This document shows positions 1-9,927 of a DNA stretch of 64,000 bases, piece after piece. The position numbers and the translations under genes were made by a program. Numbering within the stretch: the first letter of the stretch is position 1; every line of letters begins with the position of its first letter. The notes beneath the pieces are model-generated. The model saw nothing but the letters and a program-made list of their open reading frames with translations. It was not told the origin of the DNA and did no database searches. The stretch is from Cafeteria roenbergensis (Eukaryota > Sar > Bigyra > Bicosoecida > Cafeteriaceae). Location: positions 1 to 64,000 of the forward strand of contig VLTN01000068.1 of assembly GCA_008330645.1 (NCBI GenBank), read 5' to 3'.

Positions 1-854
1 GTTGCTGTACAGCGAGCGCCGCCACGCCTGGGTGCGTCGAGCAGGGCGCGAGCAGGGAGTCTTACCGTCGGCCAGAAGGACAGCGGGATCCGTGAGCAGC
101 TCCTGCGCAACGTTGAGCCGCTTGCGTTCGCCTCCCGACAGCCCCCTCTCCATGTCCGTCCCGACGCGCGTGTGCGCCACCTTGGCCAGCCCCATGCGCT
201 TGATCACCTCGCGGACGCGGGCAAGACGTTCCTGCGACGGCCCGTGCGGCAACTTTGTGAGCGAGCGGGGTGCCCGTCGGCCAGAGGTCGCGCAGCAAGA
301 CACGGCTGCCTCGACTCAAATGGGGACGGCGCGCTTCTCACCTCTTGCGTGAAATGACCTGGCAAGCGGACTGTGCTCGCATACCAAAGCGTCTCGAATA
401 CGGTCAGCTGCGTCAGCATCGTGTCTTCTTGAGTCACAAAGGCAACCGTCTGCTTGGACAACTTTCGCCCAGCCGTGGATGAGGACCCTTTGTGCCTGGC
501 AACGCCGTCGACAGTCACGCTACCTCGCGAGACAGCGGTACGCCCTGCCAGCGCAGCAAGAAGCGTTGTCTTGCCGGCGCCCGACGGCCCGAGGAGTGCG
601 ACGAGCTCGCCCGGGCGCGCAACGCCCGAGACGGAATTGAGAATTCTGCGAGCGCAACCGGCGCAGAAAGGCAGGCGTCGCCAATGAGAGCGTCTCGGGC
701 ATCGCGCTTCGCTGCACACCGACAGGCCAAAGGGACAGCAGCGCCGTTCAGCCTGCGCAAGTTGCACAACACGCCGCTGGTCCGGGCCTCACTGCCGAGC
801 GCGGCCACCGGCGCCTGCCACCTCCACGGAGACGGAGTCCCACCGTAGCTCCAT
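1..854 (-). CDS. ABCG-type half transporter, N-terminal part (cut by window edge)
   Basis: Membrane ABC transporter of the G (white/eye-pigment) subfamily, with the nucleotide-binding domain ahead of the membrane domain. Exons 854-793, 645-342 and 252-66; a donor GTAAG at 65 leads out of the window. Reading starts at MELRWDSVSVEV, a normal ABCG opening. Walker A is GPSGAGKTTLL, the Q-loop region reads VAFVTQEDTMLTQLTVFETL, and the signature is LSGGERKR followed by LLTDPAVLLAD just before Walker B. The transmembrane half lies beyond base 1. The acceptor at 254-253 is AAG rather than the CAG used elsewhere, but only this choice keeps the ABC frame. Substrate cannot be told. It is divergent from the MFS gene at 1579. 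Confidence 0.88.
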
Positions 855-1578
855 GGCCCGATCAGAGCGCGAAGGGGACCCGCCGGGTGCCGCTATTTCT
901 GTGGGAAGGTGCGCCTGTGACGAGCTGTAGCCGTGCCAAACGCCGCTCTGCTGCGTCGCGCAGAGCGGAACGACGCGACCTCGCTTTCCATTGGCCAATT
1001 CTCTCGGCAATTGGTTGCCGGCGCGCGAGTGCCCGGGGATTTCACCGCTGCAGGGCTTGCGCACACAAAACGCGAGCCTTCCGTTCACGCGCCTTGAGGC
1101 TGCGTGAAGCGGGCTGCGGTTGCTAGCCCACAGTCGAAATGCGGCAGGCTGCCTCAAGATGCGCACGCCTTCGTGCGCTGGCGGCTTCCTGCGGTCCATC
1201 CTCGCACACAGTGACCGCTCAGACCCGTAAAATTGTTTCCGCCCGTGAACTTTCAGTCCTTCAGGGAGGGGACAGCGACGCGGCAAACGCCTGAAGCCAT
1301 TCCGCGCGCCGATCAAGCCTGATGACGGACCAGGAGAAAACCCGCACACCCGGGTCTCCGTGTATACCGCAGCTCTCGAGGGTATCTCGGGCCTGGGTCG
1401 CAAGGCAGGATGGGGCGGCGAGTCGTCCAGCCGGACGCGCTGGGGCGTGGACGCACACAGTCGCAGCGATGACGTGGCCGCTGCTCTGCTCGCGCCTCGT
1501 CGCTGACGCACCGCCCCGCAGGGGCCTGGAGCACGCTGAGCTCGTGCTGCTGCCCTTTCACGAGGTGCACTGAGTTCC
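855..1578. other. Intergenic region between divergent ABCG and MFS genes
   Basis: No supported gene. A long minus-strand open frame crosses it, but it is the mirror of the MFS gene and shows no recognisable domain. The paired CCAAT boxes at 988-1018 are the only notable motif. Confidence 0.5.
988..1018. promoter_or_regulatory. Paired CCAAT/ATTGG boxes in divergent promoter
   Basis: ATTGGCCAAT, a perfect palindrome holding a CCAAT box on each strand, is followed 10 bases later by a second CAATTGG. The site lies about 130 bases upstream of the ABCG start and 560 bases upstream of the MFS start. It resembles an NF-Y type element; binding is inferred only. Confidence 0.3.
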
Positions 1579-3333
1579 ATGGCGCATGCTGAGGAGTCGG
1601 GACCCAGCCCAGCGTCCGCTGCCGAGAAGCCAGCTGCTGGCAAGGTGTCCAGCTGTGCATCGCCTCGCTGGCGCAACATCGGCTTGCTCTCGGCGGCATG
1701 GTGTTTCGCAGTGTGTGCGCTCTTCATCAATGTCAGCTCGACTGCTGTGGCCGCCCGGCTGTTTGGGCACGATGGGCTCGCGACGCTCCCCATTGGCTTG
1801 TACCAGCTGGTGTCAACCGGCTCCCTCGCGGCGATTGCGCGCCTCTCCAGCGCGTGGGGGCGCCGCCGAGTCTACGTGCTGGTTCTGGGGCTTGCCATGG
1901 CCGGCGCTGCACTGGCCGCCGTGGCGGCGGAGCTCGAGAGCATCGGCTTGCTCACGGTGGCAGCTGCGCTTCAGGGGCCCGCATTCGCAGCTGCAACGTC
2001 GTTCCGCTTTGTTGCGGTGGAGTTTGCCGGCGCGGACAACCGCGAGGCGGCGCTGAGCATCACAGTGCTGGGCGGTGCAGTTGGCGCCATCGGGCCGTTC
2101 CTGAGCGCCTGGCTTCGCACGGCGCTGCCCCAGCAATTCGTCGGCAGTTTCATCGCAATGGTTGGCATCTACGTTGTTGAGCTCGCCGTTGTGATGGGCG
2201 TGGCGCTGGAGCGAGTGGAGGGGGCGGCCCTGCGGTCGTCCGAGCACGGCAAGTTACCCAGCGCAGCTGCCTCGCGAGCGGCTCGCGGTGAGGACGTGGG
2301 CGTGGAGGCAGGCGAAGTTGAGCTGCGGTCCGTGTCTGGAAGCGTGCCTGCCGTGGCGTTTGCCGGGCAAGCGGCCTCCAAGGGCAAGGCCGACCCGGCG
2401 GAGCTCGAGCGCGCTGCTGACCCGGAAGCGGGATCCAGTCTGATTACCGCCGGGGCGTCGCGTGCCGACGCCGCTGGCGGCGCCGATGAGGGCGGGGCGG
2501 GGGGCGAATTGGAAGCGGACGCAAAGAGCGATGCTGCCAGCCCTGATGCTGGCTCGAGTGCTGGCGGCCTTGACGGTGGCGTTGCCGGCCGCCCCAGCAG
2601 CACCGGCGTCAGCCGCGGCGGCAGCACCATGGACGCGGGCGGAGAGGCCGACTTGCGACCGGCCCCAGCCCGTGCCCTGCGGCCTGTGTGGTCGACTGCG
2701 CTCAACTTTGGCTTCCTGGGCGCAGCTGCCGTGTCGTCTCTCACCTACGTCTCGATGGCGTCGCTCATGAACGCCACCCCGCTGGTGATGCTCCAGGAGG
2801 GGCTGGTCTTCGACGACACGGTCATCGCCGTGGCGGGGCATCTGCTAGGGATGTACCTGCCCTCCCTCTTCTCAGGAAGGCTGGCGAAGCGCATGGGCCC
2901 CGAAATGCTCGCCGTGCTTGGCTGTGCTGTGCAGGCAGCGGGCAACGCCTGGTTCCTCGGCGGCACCGACCTGGGCACATTCGTCGGCGCCATCGTGGTT
3001 GTGGGCGTCGGCTGGAACTTCGCATACGTTGGGGCGTCTGCGATCATTCCCGGGCTCGTCGACGAGCTAGTCTCGGCAGACATGGCGCTGCTCGGTGCCC
3101 AGGGCAAGCACTCGGCGGCAGCCGCTGCCAGCCGCGCAAAGGCCATCAAGGCCTTCCTGATCGGGCTGTTCGACACCCTCAACCTGCTTGGGACAGCAGT
3201 CGTGTCGCTGGCGACTGGCGCCCTCCTGGACTCGCTCGGCCCATCCGCGTTTTGGCTCGTGTGGCTCGGGGTGTCTGTGGGCATTTTCATTTTCTCCGTC
3301 ATTTACGCCACGGTTCGGGCGCGGTGCGGCTAG
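1579..3333 (+). CDS. Major facilitator superfamily transporter, 584 aa
   Basis: Intronless. The first half carries about six hydrophobic helices (residues 35-215) with the MFS loop 2-3 signature region SSAWGRRRVYVLVLG. The second half carries six more (about 385-580), with ARGININE-rich cytosolic turns such as SGRLAKRMGPE. A 150-residue hydrophilic, Ala/Gly/Ser/Glu-rich loop separates the halves, longer than usual for MFS. The short N-terminal tail has no signal peptide, as expected. The sequence resembles uncharacterised bacterial-type MFS permeases more than the sugar porter family. Substrate is unknown. The start ATG follows an in-frame upstream region without other ATGs. Confidence 0.85.
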   Translation: MAHAEESGPSPASAAEKPAAGKVSSCASPRWRNIGLLSAAWCFAVCALFINVSSTAVAARLFGHDGLATLPIGLYQLVSTGSLAAIARLSSAWGRRRVYVLVLGLAMAGAALAAVAAELESIGLLTVAAALQGPAFAAATSFRFVAVEFAGADNREAALSITVLGGAVGAIGPFLSAWLRTALPQQFVGSFIAMVGIYVVELAVVMGVALERVEGAALRSSEHGKLPSAAASRAARGEDVGVEAGEVELRSVSGSVPAVAFAGQAASKGKADPAELERAADPEAGSSLITAGASRADAAGGADEGGAGGELEADAKSDAASPDAGSSAGGLDGGVAGRPSSTGVSRGGSTMDAGGEADLRPAPARALRPVWSTALNFGFLGAAAVSSLTYVSMASLMNATPLVMLQEGLVFDDTVIAVAGHLLGMYLPSLFSGRLAKRMGPEMLAVLGCAVQAAGNAWFLGGTDLGTFVGAIVVVGVGWNFAYVGASAIIPGLVDELVSADMALLGAQGKHSAAAAASRAKAIKAFLIGLFDTLNLLGTAVVSLATGALLDSLGPSAFWLVWLGVSVGIFIFSVIYATVRARCG

Positions 3334-3364
3334 CTGCGCCCTCGATGCAGCGTTGCGAGCACCG

Positions 3365-3392
3365 CCCCCCCCCCCCCCCTTTTTTTTTTTTT
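3365..3392. repeat. Poly-C/poly-T tract
   Basis: About 15 C followed by about 13 T, starting some 30 bases after the MFS stop codon. It is a homopyrimidine run in otherwise mixed sequence, and its exact length may be affected by sequencing error. It could lie in the MFS 3' untranslated region. Confidence 0.8.
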
Positions 3393-3585
3393 AACACTAT
3401 GATCCAAGGGTGGCCGTCTCCGTGGCCGTGGCGTTGGCTGCCGGGCCGTGACGTTGTTGCACGCGGTTGAATGTGTGTCGGGCCAATATTTGCGGGCTCC
3501 TATACTTGCTCAGCTGCTCAATGGCAACGCAGCGCGCAAGCGGCACTGCGCCACCCGAAAGAGCCCCTGTGCGGCCGGGGGCCGC

Positions 3586-4954
3586 ATGCGGGGGAGGGGC
3601 CACGCGCTGCCCCTCGTAGTATCGTGAGAGCTCGAGTCTGCCGCAAGCACCGCCTTGCCCGCGCGCGACTGACCTCGCCGTGCCGGCCAGGCTGACTCAG
3701 GAACCCCTCCGCCCCCGCTCCCCCGCGCGCGCTTTCCGGAACGCGAGGGCGCGCAGGCTTGTTGCACTGTTTGCATCGGCCTCAAGGGTCAAGCTGGTCG
3801 TGGACACTGACATCGGTGAGAGCTGCGCCACGAACGCGCCTTTTTTTGCAACGCGCTTCGCGGTCGCCTCCTCGCTCACCGCGGCGCAAGCTCGGACCCC
3901 TGCCCGGGCCGCCGCAGGCCAGAACTGCGATGATGCGTGGGCGCTCAGCTATGTCATGAGCCGTGGCGACGTGTTCGACTTGCGCCTGGTCTTGAGCTCC
4001 AGCCGCAACACGACTGGGCGCGCGCTCCTGGCCGCCAAGCTGCTCGCTCTGGGCGGGAGGCCTGACGTGCCAGTTGGGATCGGAACGCCCACCCCGCTGG
4101 GCGAGCAGATGCAGGGGGTGGGGCCGGAGTGGCCTTGGATTGGCAGCTTCACGCTGAAAGACTACCCTGGCAAGGTTGCGTCGGACGGCCTGGCGGCCCT
4201 GGAGGCAGAGCTGGCCGCCGCGTCGCCGTCGAACCCAGTGTGGGTTCTGGGCCTCGCGCCAATGGGCAACTTGGCGGCGGTTCTAGGCTCCAGGCCGGAA
4301 CTTGCTCTCAACGCCAGGCTTGTAGCCATGTCTGGAAGCATCTCGGCGGGGTACGACTTGCGCCCCCCCGCGGTGCCCGAGTACAACGTGGCCGAAAATG
4401 TGACAGCTGCGCAGACTGTCTACGGGATGACGTGGGGGACGCCTGCGGTGACGGCGCCGATCGACACGTCAGCCTTCTTTCAGGTGACCGGCGATGCGTA
4501 CAGGCGCTTCCTTGAGGCCGCGGGGGGTGGGGGAGGACGCCAAGAAGAGCCCCCGCTTGCTCGTGTGCTCCTCGAGAACTATCGAGTCTGGTTCGAGCAC
4601 GGCGGCTCCAGCCACGGCGCCATGCGGCCGTTCTCGCCTGCAAACGCCTCCAGCGCCATGTTCGACCTGCAGACGGCCTACATGGCCGCCTGCGCGGCAG
4701 AGGGAGCGCTTTTTGGCTGGACCAACTGCACGCAGCACCGCTACCCGGCGCTCGACTCCCTGCCGCTCAGGCTGGTGGTGGACGCGAGCGGGTACACGCG
4801 GGTGCAGCCGAGCGCTGGCGCCCAGGCCGGCGAAGCCCAGCTGTTCTTCGCCGCCACAAACTTTTCCATGCCTCGCGAGGCGGCGTCCGATGCAATGGGG
4901 GCCCACGTGGTGGACTGGATCGCTCGCGGCGCCTGGTCACTGCCCGCCCCATAG
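3586..4954 (+). CDS. Secreted inosine/uridine-preferring nucleoside hydrolase-like protein, 377 aa
   Basis: Hydrolyses the N-glycosidic bond of nucleosides, by family. Exons 3586-3623, 3757-3815 and 3918-4954 keep phase (2, then 1), with donors GTGAGA and acceptors CGCAG. The frame around exon 2 has no ATG of its own, so the tiny first exon supplies the start. It yields MRGRGHALPLVVSLVALFA, a convincing signal peptide. The calcium/ribose motif follows as VDTDIGQNCDDAWA (family consensus DxDxGxDDA). NPVWVLGLAPMGNLAAVL matches the conserved hydrolase region. NxS/T sites are frequent, fitting a secreted glycoprotein. The protein may scavenge nucleosides outside the cell. Confidence 0.83.
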
Positions 4955-5192
4955 CCGGTGGGTGTTTATTTTTGCAATCTCCGCCGGGTCCCTGGCCCGC
5001 GCCCGAATCGGTGCGCCGGGCCGAGCACAGCGGTCAAGGGTCTCGCGCGGTCAGCCAGCCCTTTGAAGCCGCGGGCACTACTCACAGCGCCGCACTCACC
5101 ACAACTCCGCACCAGCTCTGCCGCGCTGGCCGGCGGCGAGTCGGCGGCGCGAGGTATGCCCTCTGGGATCACCCTGCCGGTTCACCGTTCCC

Positions 5193-7214
5193 ATGGCGGC
5201 GGCCGGAAAGGACTGGTGGTTTGCAGCGGGGGTTGCGGGCGCTGCGGCAGCCGCAGGCGTGGCCGCTGGGCTGCTTGCTGGCCGGCAACTGAGCGTGCCA
5301 GAGGCTGCGACCGAGCCTTCCGGCGAAGCGTGCGGCGCGGATGGCGCGCGCGGCAAGAGCGGCATGCCCTGGGACAAGCACGGCATCGACCGGACCATCG
5401 AGCTCGGCGAGTTCGAGGACAGGCCTGGTGAGGGCGTGCTGCCCGCCTGCCGAATTGACCCGCCGAAATTGCCGTGTTCTTTGGGCTGACCCGTGACTGA
5501 TGGCCCGGCGGACCCCCACGCAAGCTTGCGCGAGGCGCTTCGGCCACGCTGCTGCGTGCCAGTGCTGATGCCGCCTGTCCGTCGCAGAGTTTGCCATCAG
5601 CACTGTGCGCGTGCTGCGCACGCCGCGGCTGCAGGACACCTTTCCCGAGCTGGACGTCCGGGCAGCCAACTCCTCGCAGCGCCTCTCCCATCTGCTCAAG
5701 GCGGAATACGCGATTCTGGGCGACATTGTGCGCAAAGTCGGGCACGCCCCGGTCACCCGAGCGTACGTGCGAGCTGGCCCGCGGCCCAAGCTGTTCTTCG
5801 ACCCGCGCAAGGTGCGCGCTGGCATCATGACAGTCGGCGGGCTTTGTCCGGGGCTGAACAACGTCATCAGGGAGCTAACGAGCACGCTCATCAATGTCTA
5901 CGAGGTCGCTGAGGTCCTGGGGCTCCGGTGAGTTGGCTGGTTGGGCCCCCACTCGTCGTCGCGACACCCGCGCGCCGAACGCCTCGCGAGCAGCCGCGCC
6001 GCGCCAACGCCGAGCTTGTTCCCCCCCCCTTCGCTGTCCTCTTCCGCAGCGACGGCCTCTGGGGCCTCCACAGCGATGAGCCGGACGAGGCTCTGCGGCT
6101 GACGCTGGATCGCGTGTGCGGCATCCACCTGTGCGGCGGCTCCATCCTCGGCTCGGCTCGCGGAGGGCTCTCGCCAGAGCTGCTCCCAGCCGCGGTGGAG
6201 GGCATCCGGCGCCGGAGGCTTGACATGGTCTTCATTATCGGAGGTGACGGGACGCACCGCGCGGCCGGGGTGCTCTCCGCTGCTCTCCGCGAGGCCAAGG
6301 TGCCATGCGCCGTCGTCTGCATCCCCAAGACCATTGACAACGACATCGACATCATCGATCGCTCCTTTGGCTTCTCGACGGCCGTTGCGGAGGCCCTGAC
6401 CGCGATCTCCTCCGCCAAGACCGAGGCCAAGGCCGCGCCTGGCGGAGTGGGCATCGTCAAGCTCATGGGCCGCAACGCCGGCTTCATCGCTGCGCACGCC
6501 GTGCTTGCTTGCGGCGTGGTCGACGCGTGCCTCACGCCGGAGGTGCCGGTGGTTCTGGCGGGCAAGGACGGCCTGCTGCCGCACCTCCACCGCACGGTGC
6601 GCAAGAACGGCCACGCAGTCATCGTGGTTGCCGAGGGTGCTGGCCAGACCATCGCCAACTCGGATGCGTCAGCCTTCACAGAGGCTGGCAAGGCGTACGC
6701 GGCCGCCCTGGCGGAGGGGAGCGACCTGGCCACCGCCGCAGCCAAGTCGGCCGTGCTCAGCCCGGGCGCCGCAACCGGCAGCGAAGCCGCGGCCGAGGGC
6801 GAGAGAGACCAGGGCGGCCATGCAAAGCTGCTGCCGATTGCAAAGTTCATGAAGTCGGCTGTCGAAGCCTTTTTCAAGGGAGTCGACGAGGAGGTCAACG
6901 TGAAGCTCATCGACCCGTCGTACATCATTCGGTCCGTCCCTGCCAGCGCCAACGACGCCCTCTACTGCTTGCTGCTCGGGCAAAACGCCGTCCACGCCGC
7001 GATGGCAGGTTTCACGGAGATTTCGCTCGGGCTGTGCAACAACCGGATGGTTCTTCTTCCCATCACTGCAATCGTCGAGAACAGCCCTCGCGTGATGGAC
7101 CCGCTTGGCCGTACTTGGGAACGCGTTGTGTCGTGCACAGGACAGCCGAACACGGCGGAGCGCTTGACTGTGGGCGGGGGGGCGGGAGCCATCACTGGGC
7201 GGACCATCTTCTAG
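5193..7214 (+). CDS. PFK: ATP-dependent 6-phosphofructokinase (plant type), 579 aa
   Basis: Phosphorylates fructose 6-phosphate in glycolysis. Exons 5193-5427, 5588-5927 and 6050-7214, all with GTGAG donors and CGCAG acceptors. [16 protein letters not shown] is the phosphate-binding start of the PFK fold. GGDGT at 256-260 and [17 protein letters not shown] at about 284 hold the catalytic region. The GGDGT glycine (not GGDD) points to ATP rather than pyrophosphate as donor, as in plant PFKs. [10 protein letters not shown] binds the sugar. The N-terminus carries a hydrophobic stretch (residues about 9-30, [20 protein letters not shown]) after a short tail, unusual for this soluble enzyme. It could be a membrane anchor or a targeting signal. 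Confidence 0.93.
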
Positions 7215-7350
7215 CCGGGTTGCGCGGAGATGCGGGCCGCAGCGTTTGCTGGGTGCTTGGGAAGGAGCGATTGCGTCAGACTGTGCAAGTGTGTGTTGCG
7301 AGCCTGAGAGCCTCCACGGTGTCACAGTGCGTGAGCCTAGCCCGCAGCAA

Positions 7351-8133
7351 TCACGTGACACGAGCGCTGGTCAGTAGGGCAATGGGAATGGGCACCGAAA
7401 TCCCCACCTCCTGCAGCAATGTGGCGTTGGTCGCTTTGACTTGCTCCACGAGACGAACAGCTTCCGCCTGGAACTGGACCTGCCGACGGCGAGAGCCGGC
7501 CGTGCGCCGTCTGGCGGCCGATTCCTGGCCTCGCAGTCGAGCAACCTCGCGGGTGAGGGCCGCCAGCTCCGCCTGGGAGTCTACCCCTCCTGCCAGCGCG
7601 GTGCTGGCCGTGTCCTCCCGGCTCAGACCGCAGCGCTCGCGGCCAGAGCGCACCGCCTCCTCGTACTCTCGCAGCTTGCGCTTGATCGCGCACGCTCGGA
7701 GTTCCAGGCGGTCGCAGTGGCTCGCTGCTCGCCGCGCCTGCTCCTGTTCCCGGCGAACCACGGCTAGCTCCTCGTGCATGACTTCTTCGGGGCCGGGCTG
7801 CGGTGCCTGTTGCTCGGAGGCCTTGCGGCGCTCGGCCGAGCGCAGGAAGCTGTCCGAAACCAGGGCTGCAACTGCGGCTCGCACCGTCCGCGCGAGCCTC
7901 AACAGGGCTCTTTCCTCCACGCGCAGTTCGCGGCTCACCCTTCTCGCCCCGGCGATTTCGTCTTCGAGGGAGCGAGCAGCAGCGCGAGCGTGCCTTGCGC
8001 GGCCAGCAATGCTCTCGATGTGGGCTGCAGCCTTGCTGCGAGCAGCCTGCCGTGCCTCCTCCGCCGCTTCGACACTCGCCTGCAGCTGCGCAATGTGTGA
8101 GACAACTTCTGGGAGCGCATCCGCTGCAGACAT
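7351..8133 (-). CDS. Coiled-coil protein of unknown function, 260 aa
   Basis: Not recognised. Intronless ORF with ATG at 8133, rich in Ala, Arg, Glu and Gln in heptad-like order over most of its length (residues about 10-100 and 115-245). A short Pro/Gln break lies near residue 110. The C-terminus ends in a hydrophobic ISVPIPIALL stretch. No catalytic motif. It is tail to tail with PFK (136 bases between stops) and head to head with the gene at 8305 (171 bases), so the two may share a promoter. The minus frame is preferred because its composition is coiled-coil-like and its ATG abuts a promoter-sized gap. Confidence 0.6.
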   Translation of the reverse strand: MSAADALPEVVSHIAQLQASVEAAEEARQAARSKAAAHIESIAGRARHARAAARSLEDEIAGARRVSRELRVEERALLRLARTVRAAVAALVSDSFLRSAERRKASEQQAPQPGPEEVMHEELAVVRREQEQARRAASHCDRLELRACAIKRKLREYEEAVRSGRERCGLSREDTASTALAGGVDSQAELAALTREVARLRGQESAARRRTAGSRRRQVQFQAEAVRLVEQVKATNATLLQEVGISVPIPIALLTSARVT

Positions 8134-8304
8134 GGCCTTCCTCCAGCGATGCCAGGCGCACGAGGTGGCGGCGGGGCAACTGCCCTCGCGCTTTCAAGCC
8201 AGCGTGCGACCGATCGCGCTTGGCGATCGACCATCGCGACGCTGCTTGCGCGATCCCCTGGCGCACTCGGACACGAGTCCGCCGGACACCGGTGCCCCGC
8301 TGCA

Positions 8305-9504
8305 ATGCGCGTGCTCGGAGCCAGCATGGCATGTGCTATGGGTCTGGCGCTCACTTGGGCCCAGGCCATGGGGCAGCAGCCTGCAGCGCTTGGCTGCGAC
8401 ATGCTCGGGTACATCAACCAGCGCAGCGCCGTCTTTCGCAACTGCACCAGCGGACAGCAGCTTACCGCCTACACCTCCGAAACGACCAGTATTCCCATCG
8501 GCCCGGCTGTGGACTGGAACCAAGGACGGGTGTTTGTGATGGACGTGGACAAGGGTCCGTCGGTGCTGCAGCTTGGCGCTCCCTGGCAGGCTGACTACAA
8601 CGCCACGGAGCCGGCCGTCGTCGTGATCAAAAACTCCACCCTTCGCGGCCGCCGTGGCGTCAGCTGCATGGTGTTCGACGCGGCGAACGACCGGCTGCTC
8701 GTCTACGTGAGGGCCCAGCAAGGCCCCGGCGGCACGTTTTTCGCCATCAGAACGGCGCCCGGAGACGGCTTCGGCGCGATGCAGGTGCACGCGGTCCTCG
8801 ACGTGATCGACACAGACATCATGCAGATGGACATGGACTCGTCAGGCGGCCTCTTTTTCACCGATGGCCGAAGCTTGTCGCGCGTCCGGAACGGCAAGAT
8901 CTTCGAGGTTGCGGGTTCGGCGCTGCCCTGCCCGTTCAAGAACGACGGCACGTGCTATATCCGAGGGCTGACAGTTGACACCGTGGGCAAGCGTGTCATC
9001 TATTTCATGGAGGACCAGGGCGCACTGCAGTCCGTGATCAAGGCCTCGAGCCTCGAGGGCAAGCCGACCGTCACTCTTTACCGGCAAGTTCGCACGTCGT
9101 CGGCGACCGCAGGGTCGTGGTCTCCCCGCATGGGTTTTGACAAGGAGCACCGCCTGCTGTTCTCAGAGACATACCGCTCCTCCGGCGCACAGCGTGACAT
9201 CCTCCAGCTGCCATCGGTGGTGGACAACGTCGTTGCGTGTGTCGGAGACGAGTCGCGCGGCGACGACTGCTCCATGACTCCCGGGTCGCCTCCCGAGTTC
9301 CAGGTGGTCGTGACTGTTGACTTTGACATCGCCCACCACGAGGGCAGCATCGCTGTGTTGCCGCGGGCGGGCCCCATATGGGCGCCAACGCCAAGCCCAT
9401 CGCCCGGTTCGGGGCCAGCCAACGCCGGCAGAACCCCGCAGCTGCTTTCCCCGCCAGCCATGGCGGTGCTGGCGTGCTTGGCGGCGATGCTCCTTGCTTT
9501 GTAG
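8305..9504 (+). CDS. Secreted or GPI-anchored beta-propeller-like protein, 399 aa
   Basis: Starts at MRVLGASMACAMGLALTWAQA, a clear signal peptide; the in-frame GTG region upstream is not used. The body has repeated blades of the type VFVMDVDKGPSVLQL, CMVFDAANDRLLVYV, GGLFFTDGRSLSRV and GLTVDTVGKRVIYF, reminiscent of NHL/YWTD or SMP-30-like propellers. Several NxS/T sites occur early (FRNCTSG, DYNATEP, IKNSTLR). A Pro/Ser linker leads to a C-terminal hydrophobic tail (AVLACLAAMLLAL) with no charged residues after it, the form of a GPI-attachment signal. Ligand or activity is unknown. Intronless. Confidence 0.72.
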   Translation: MRVLGASMACAMGLALTWAQAMGQQPAALGCDMLGYINQRSAVFRNCTSGQQLTAYTSETTSIPIGPAVDWNQGRVFVMDVDKGPSVLQLGAPWQADYNATEPAVVVIKNSTLRGRRGVSCMVFDAANDRLLVYVRAQQGPGGTFFAIRTAPGDGFGAMQVHAVLDVIDTDIMQMDMDSSGGLFFTDGRSLSRVRNGKIFEVAGSALPCPFKNDGTCYIRGLTVDTVGKRVIYFMEDQGALQSVIKASSLEGKPTVTLYRQVRTSSATAGSWSPRMGFDKEHRLLFSETYRSSGAQRDILQLPSVVDNVVACVGDESRGDDCSMTPGSPPEFQVVVTVDFDIAHHEGSIAVLPRAGPIWAPTPSPSPGSGPANAGRTPQLLSPPAMAVLACLAAMLLAL

Positions 9505-9927
9505 CCGGATGGCCCGAGTCTTGGCTCGCCTTGCGAGCCACGTGGCTTCCCAACGCTGCAGTCGCGATGAAATCGCCCCGTCGAGCGCTGGCGCGTGTGG
9601 GTGCTCGCAATGAGGGCGTGTCGCAGAGTGCTTGTCGCCTGCAAAACGCCTGTCCTTTTGTTTGCCTGCGTTTAGGGCGGCCTCGCACAGGCAGCCGACA
9701 CACGCTGGCATCCGAGCCAAGGCCCGCACGCGGCACACCAGCCCGACCCGACCCCCCCTCCTCTGTGCCACACCCAGCGCCCTCCCGACAGGAGGCTGAC
9801 AGGGGACACAGGCCCGACGCCACAGAACAGCTCGCGACCCACCACCGTCGACCGCGCTGACGGGCGGCACCCGCGGCGCAAGCAAAACACGACGCAGACT
9901 CCCCGGCTCGCTGTTGGTCGCGCACGC
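9505..9927. other. Intergenic gap between convergent genes
   Basis: It holds the 3' ends of the propeller-like gene and of the sortilin gene. I see no gene, repeat or RNA element in it. Confidence 0.5.

Noticed and set aside
64-66. Bacterial operon or contamination
   Set aside because: Introns with eukaryotic splice sites occur in most genes from end to end, so no segment looks bacterial.
789-1793. Minus-strand open frame of 334 aa joined to the ABCG gene
   Set aside because: Only its last 21 residues, from the ATG at 854, make a sensible ABCG start. The rest is Arg/Ala-rich and overlaps the MFS gene.
3680-3756. Nucleoside hydrolase starting at GTG 3680
   Set aside because: That frame has no ATG. 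A spliced first exon at 3586 gives a signal peptide with correct phase.
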